From an uncultured Chloroflexota bacterium (GTDB lineage Bacteria > Chloroflexota > Limnocylindria > Limnocylindrales > Limnocylindraceae), in contig CAIZYO010000033.1 in the NCBI GenBank assembly GCA_903937225.1, forward strand, positions 1 through 6,284: a stretch of DNA of 6,284 nt. The letters run 5' to 3'. The number at the start of each line of letters is the position of its first letter. The stretch's first letter is position 1. Below, piece after piece: positions 5,521 through 6,284 of the stretch. A program made the position numbers and the translations under genes. The notes under the pieces were generated by a model. It was not told the origin of the DNA and made no database searches. It worked only from the letters and a program-made list of their open reading frames with translations.

Positions 5521-6284
5521 CTCCGCCGTTCGGCAAGTAGTCGTTCATCAATGAGACGCACCCCTTCAACGGTCACGGCGATCGTGAGGAGCCCCTCATG
5601 TAGGTGCGCGTCGTCTGGAAGTGCCTCGAGCGTCTGAGGGTCGGCTAGATCCAGATACTCCAACGTCAGTGCGGGCTCCTGAATGAGCACGCCTAGCGCC
5701 GCACCATGCACCTGGACGACGCTCGTTGCGCCAGCTGCGAACGCATCACGCGCCGCGTCAAGCGCGCGCGGAACTGCGACCGCAGCCGCTCGGCCGGCGG
5801 GGGAGAGGCGCACATTGCGCGAACTCAGGGCGAGGCCATCGGCGTCGCGCACCGTTGGCACACGACGGATGCTGACCGGTGGCGCAGAGGTGCGCCGCGC
5901 ACTCATCCACTCCACGACGCGCAGCTGCTGCGCATCCTTTTCGCCGAAGTAGGCTCGGTCGGGCTTCACGAGATCAAAGAGTCGTGAGACCACGGTAGCG
6001 ACGCCAGCAAAGTGCCCCGGCCGCGCGGCCCCTTCGAGACGCAGCGCGAGCGGGCCTGGGTCAACGGGCGGCATCGCCTCATCAGGCGGGTAGATCTCTG
6101 CATCGCTCGGATGGAAGAGCACATCGGCGCCATGTCTCTCAGCGAGGGCGGCATCTGCGTCAATCGTGCGCGGATAGGCGGCGAGATCTGCTGGGGCGGA
6201 GAACTGCGTTGGATTCACGTAGATGGAGACGACGACCGTTGCGCACTCCGCGCGCGCTGCGCGGATCAGCGCGGCGTGACCGGC
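5517..6284 (-). CDS. panC: Pantothenate synthetase (pantoate--beta-alanine ligase), 5' end outside window
   Basis: PanC joins pantoate and beta-alanine using ATP, through a pantoyl-adenylate, to make pantothenate for coenzyme A; it acts in the cytoplasm as a dimer. The frame stays open to the right edge, so 255 residues are visible and about 30 N-terminal ones, including the MGALH part of the nucleotide-binding loop, are missing. Visible motifs, counted from the edge, are the GH of HxGH (2-3), VNPTQF (23-28), LEGAARPGHFAGV (83-95), YFGEKDAQQ (112-120) and the KMSKS-like LSSRN (153-157). These are the core catalytic elements and all are intact. The GTG at 6218 (Val of VNPTQF) is an internal codon, not the start. 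The gene ends in TAG, overlapping the TAA of the convergent gene by 4 bases. Any panB or panD partner would lie beyond the right edge. Confidence 0.96.
   Translation of the reverse strand, partial: AGHAALIRAARAECATVVVSIYVNPTQFSAPADLAAYPRTIDADAALAERHGADVLFHPSDAEIYPPDEAMPPVDPGPLALRLEGAARPGHFAGVATVVSRLFDLVKPDRAYFGEKDAQQLRVVEWMSARRTSAPPVSIRRVPTVRDADGLALSSRNVRLSPAGRAAAVAVPRALDAARDAFAAGATSVVQVHGAALGVLIQEPALTLEYLDLADPQTLEALPDDAHLHEGLLTIAVTVEGVRLIDERLLAERRS

Noticed and set aside
5683..5987. Plus-strand frames of 89 and 93 codons inside panC
   Set aside because: They are antisense to conserved catalytic PanC sequence and rich in Ala/Arg/Thr without motifs.

Overview
The window is a compact, high-GC bacterial chromosome segment holding five convincing protein genes plus the start of uncertain coding sequence at the left edge. 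Four genes read rightward and one reads leftward from the right edge. The gene content (MFS permease, DegV family protein, small hexameric glutamate dehydrogenase, BioD-like/DRTGG protein, pantothenate synthetase) is housekeeping metabolism. The GC-rich but not extreme codon use, dense packing and BioD/DRTGG gene would fit Chloroflexota or a freshwater-type Actinomycetota. That placement is an inference; nothing in the window fixes the taxon. No transposase, phage gene, CRISPR array, tRNA or rRNA is visible.

Layout: 2-94 is an open frame, possibly the tail of an upstream gene, whose TGA overlaps the preferred start of an MFS transporter (91-1395). A 77-base gap with a C-run, a small hairpin, a palindrome and a strong ribosome-binding site leads to a DegV family fatty-acid-binding protein (1473-2327). 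A 139-base gap with short hairpins leads to a Glu/Leu/Phe/Val-type dehydrogenase, most likely glutamate dehydrogenase (2467-3714). After a 64-base GC-rich gap comes a two-gene operon: an unrecognised 205-residue protein (3779-4396), then, 5 bases later, a P-loop BioD-like protein with a C-terminal DRTGG-type domain (4402-5520). Its stop codon overlaps the stop of the convergent panC (5517-6284, minus strand), whose N-terminus lies beyond the right edge.

The genes do not form one pathway. Glutamate dehydrogenase links carbon and nitrogen metabolism, DegV handles fatty acids and PanC makes pantothenate, the precursor of coenzyme A. The least understood part is the 205-residue protein and its translationally linked BioD/DRTGG partner, which probably work together. 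I found no clear sign of a new multi-gene system. The points most worth following are that gene pair, and the tiny ATG-to-stop frames that end at or just before the start codons of several genes.
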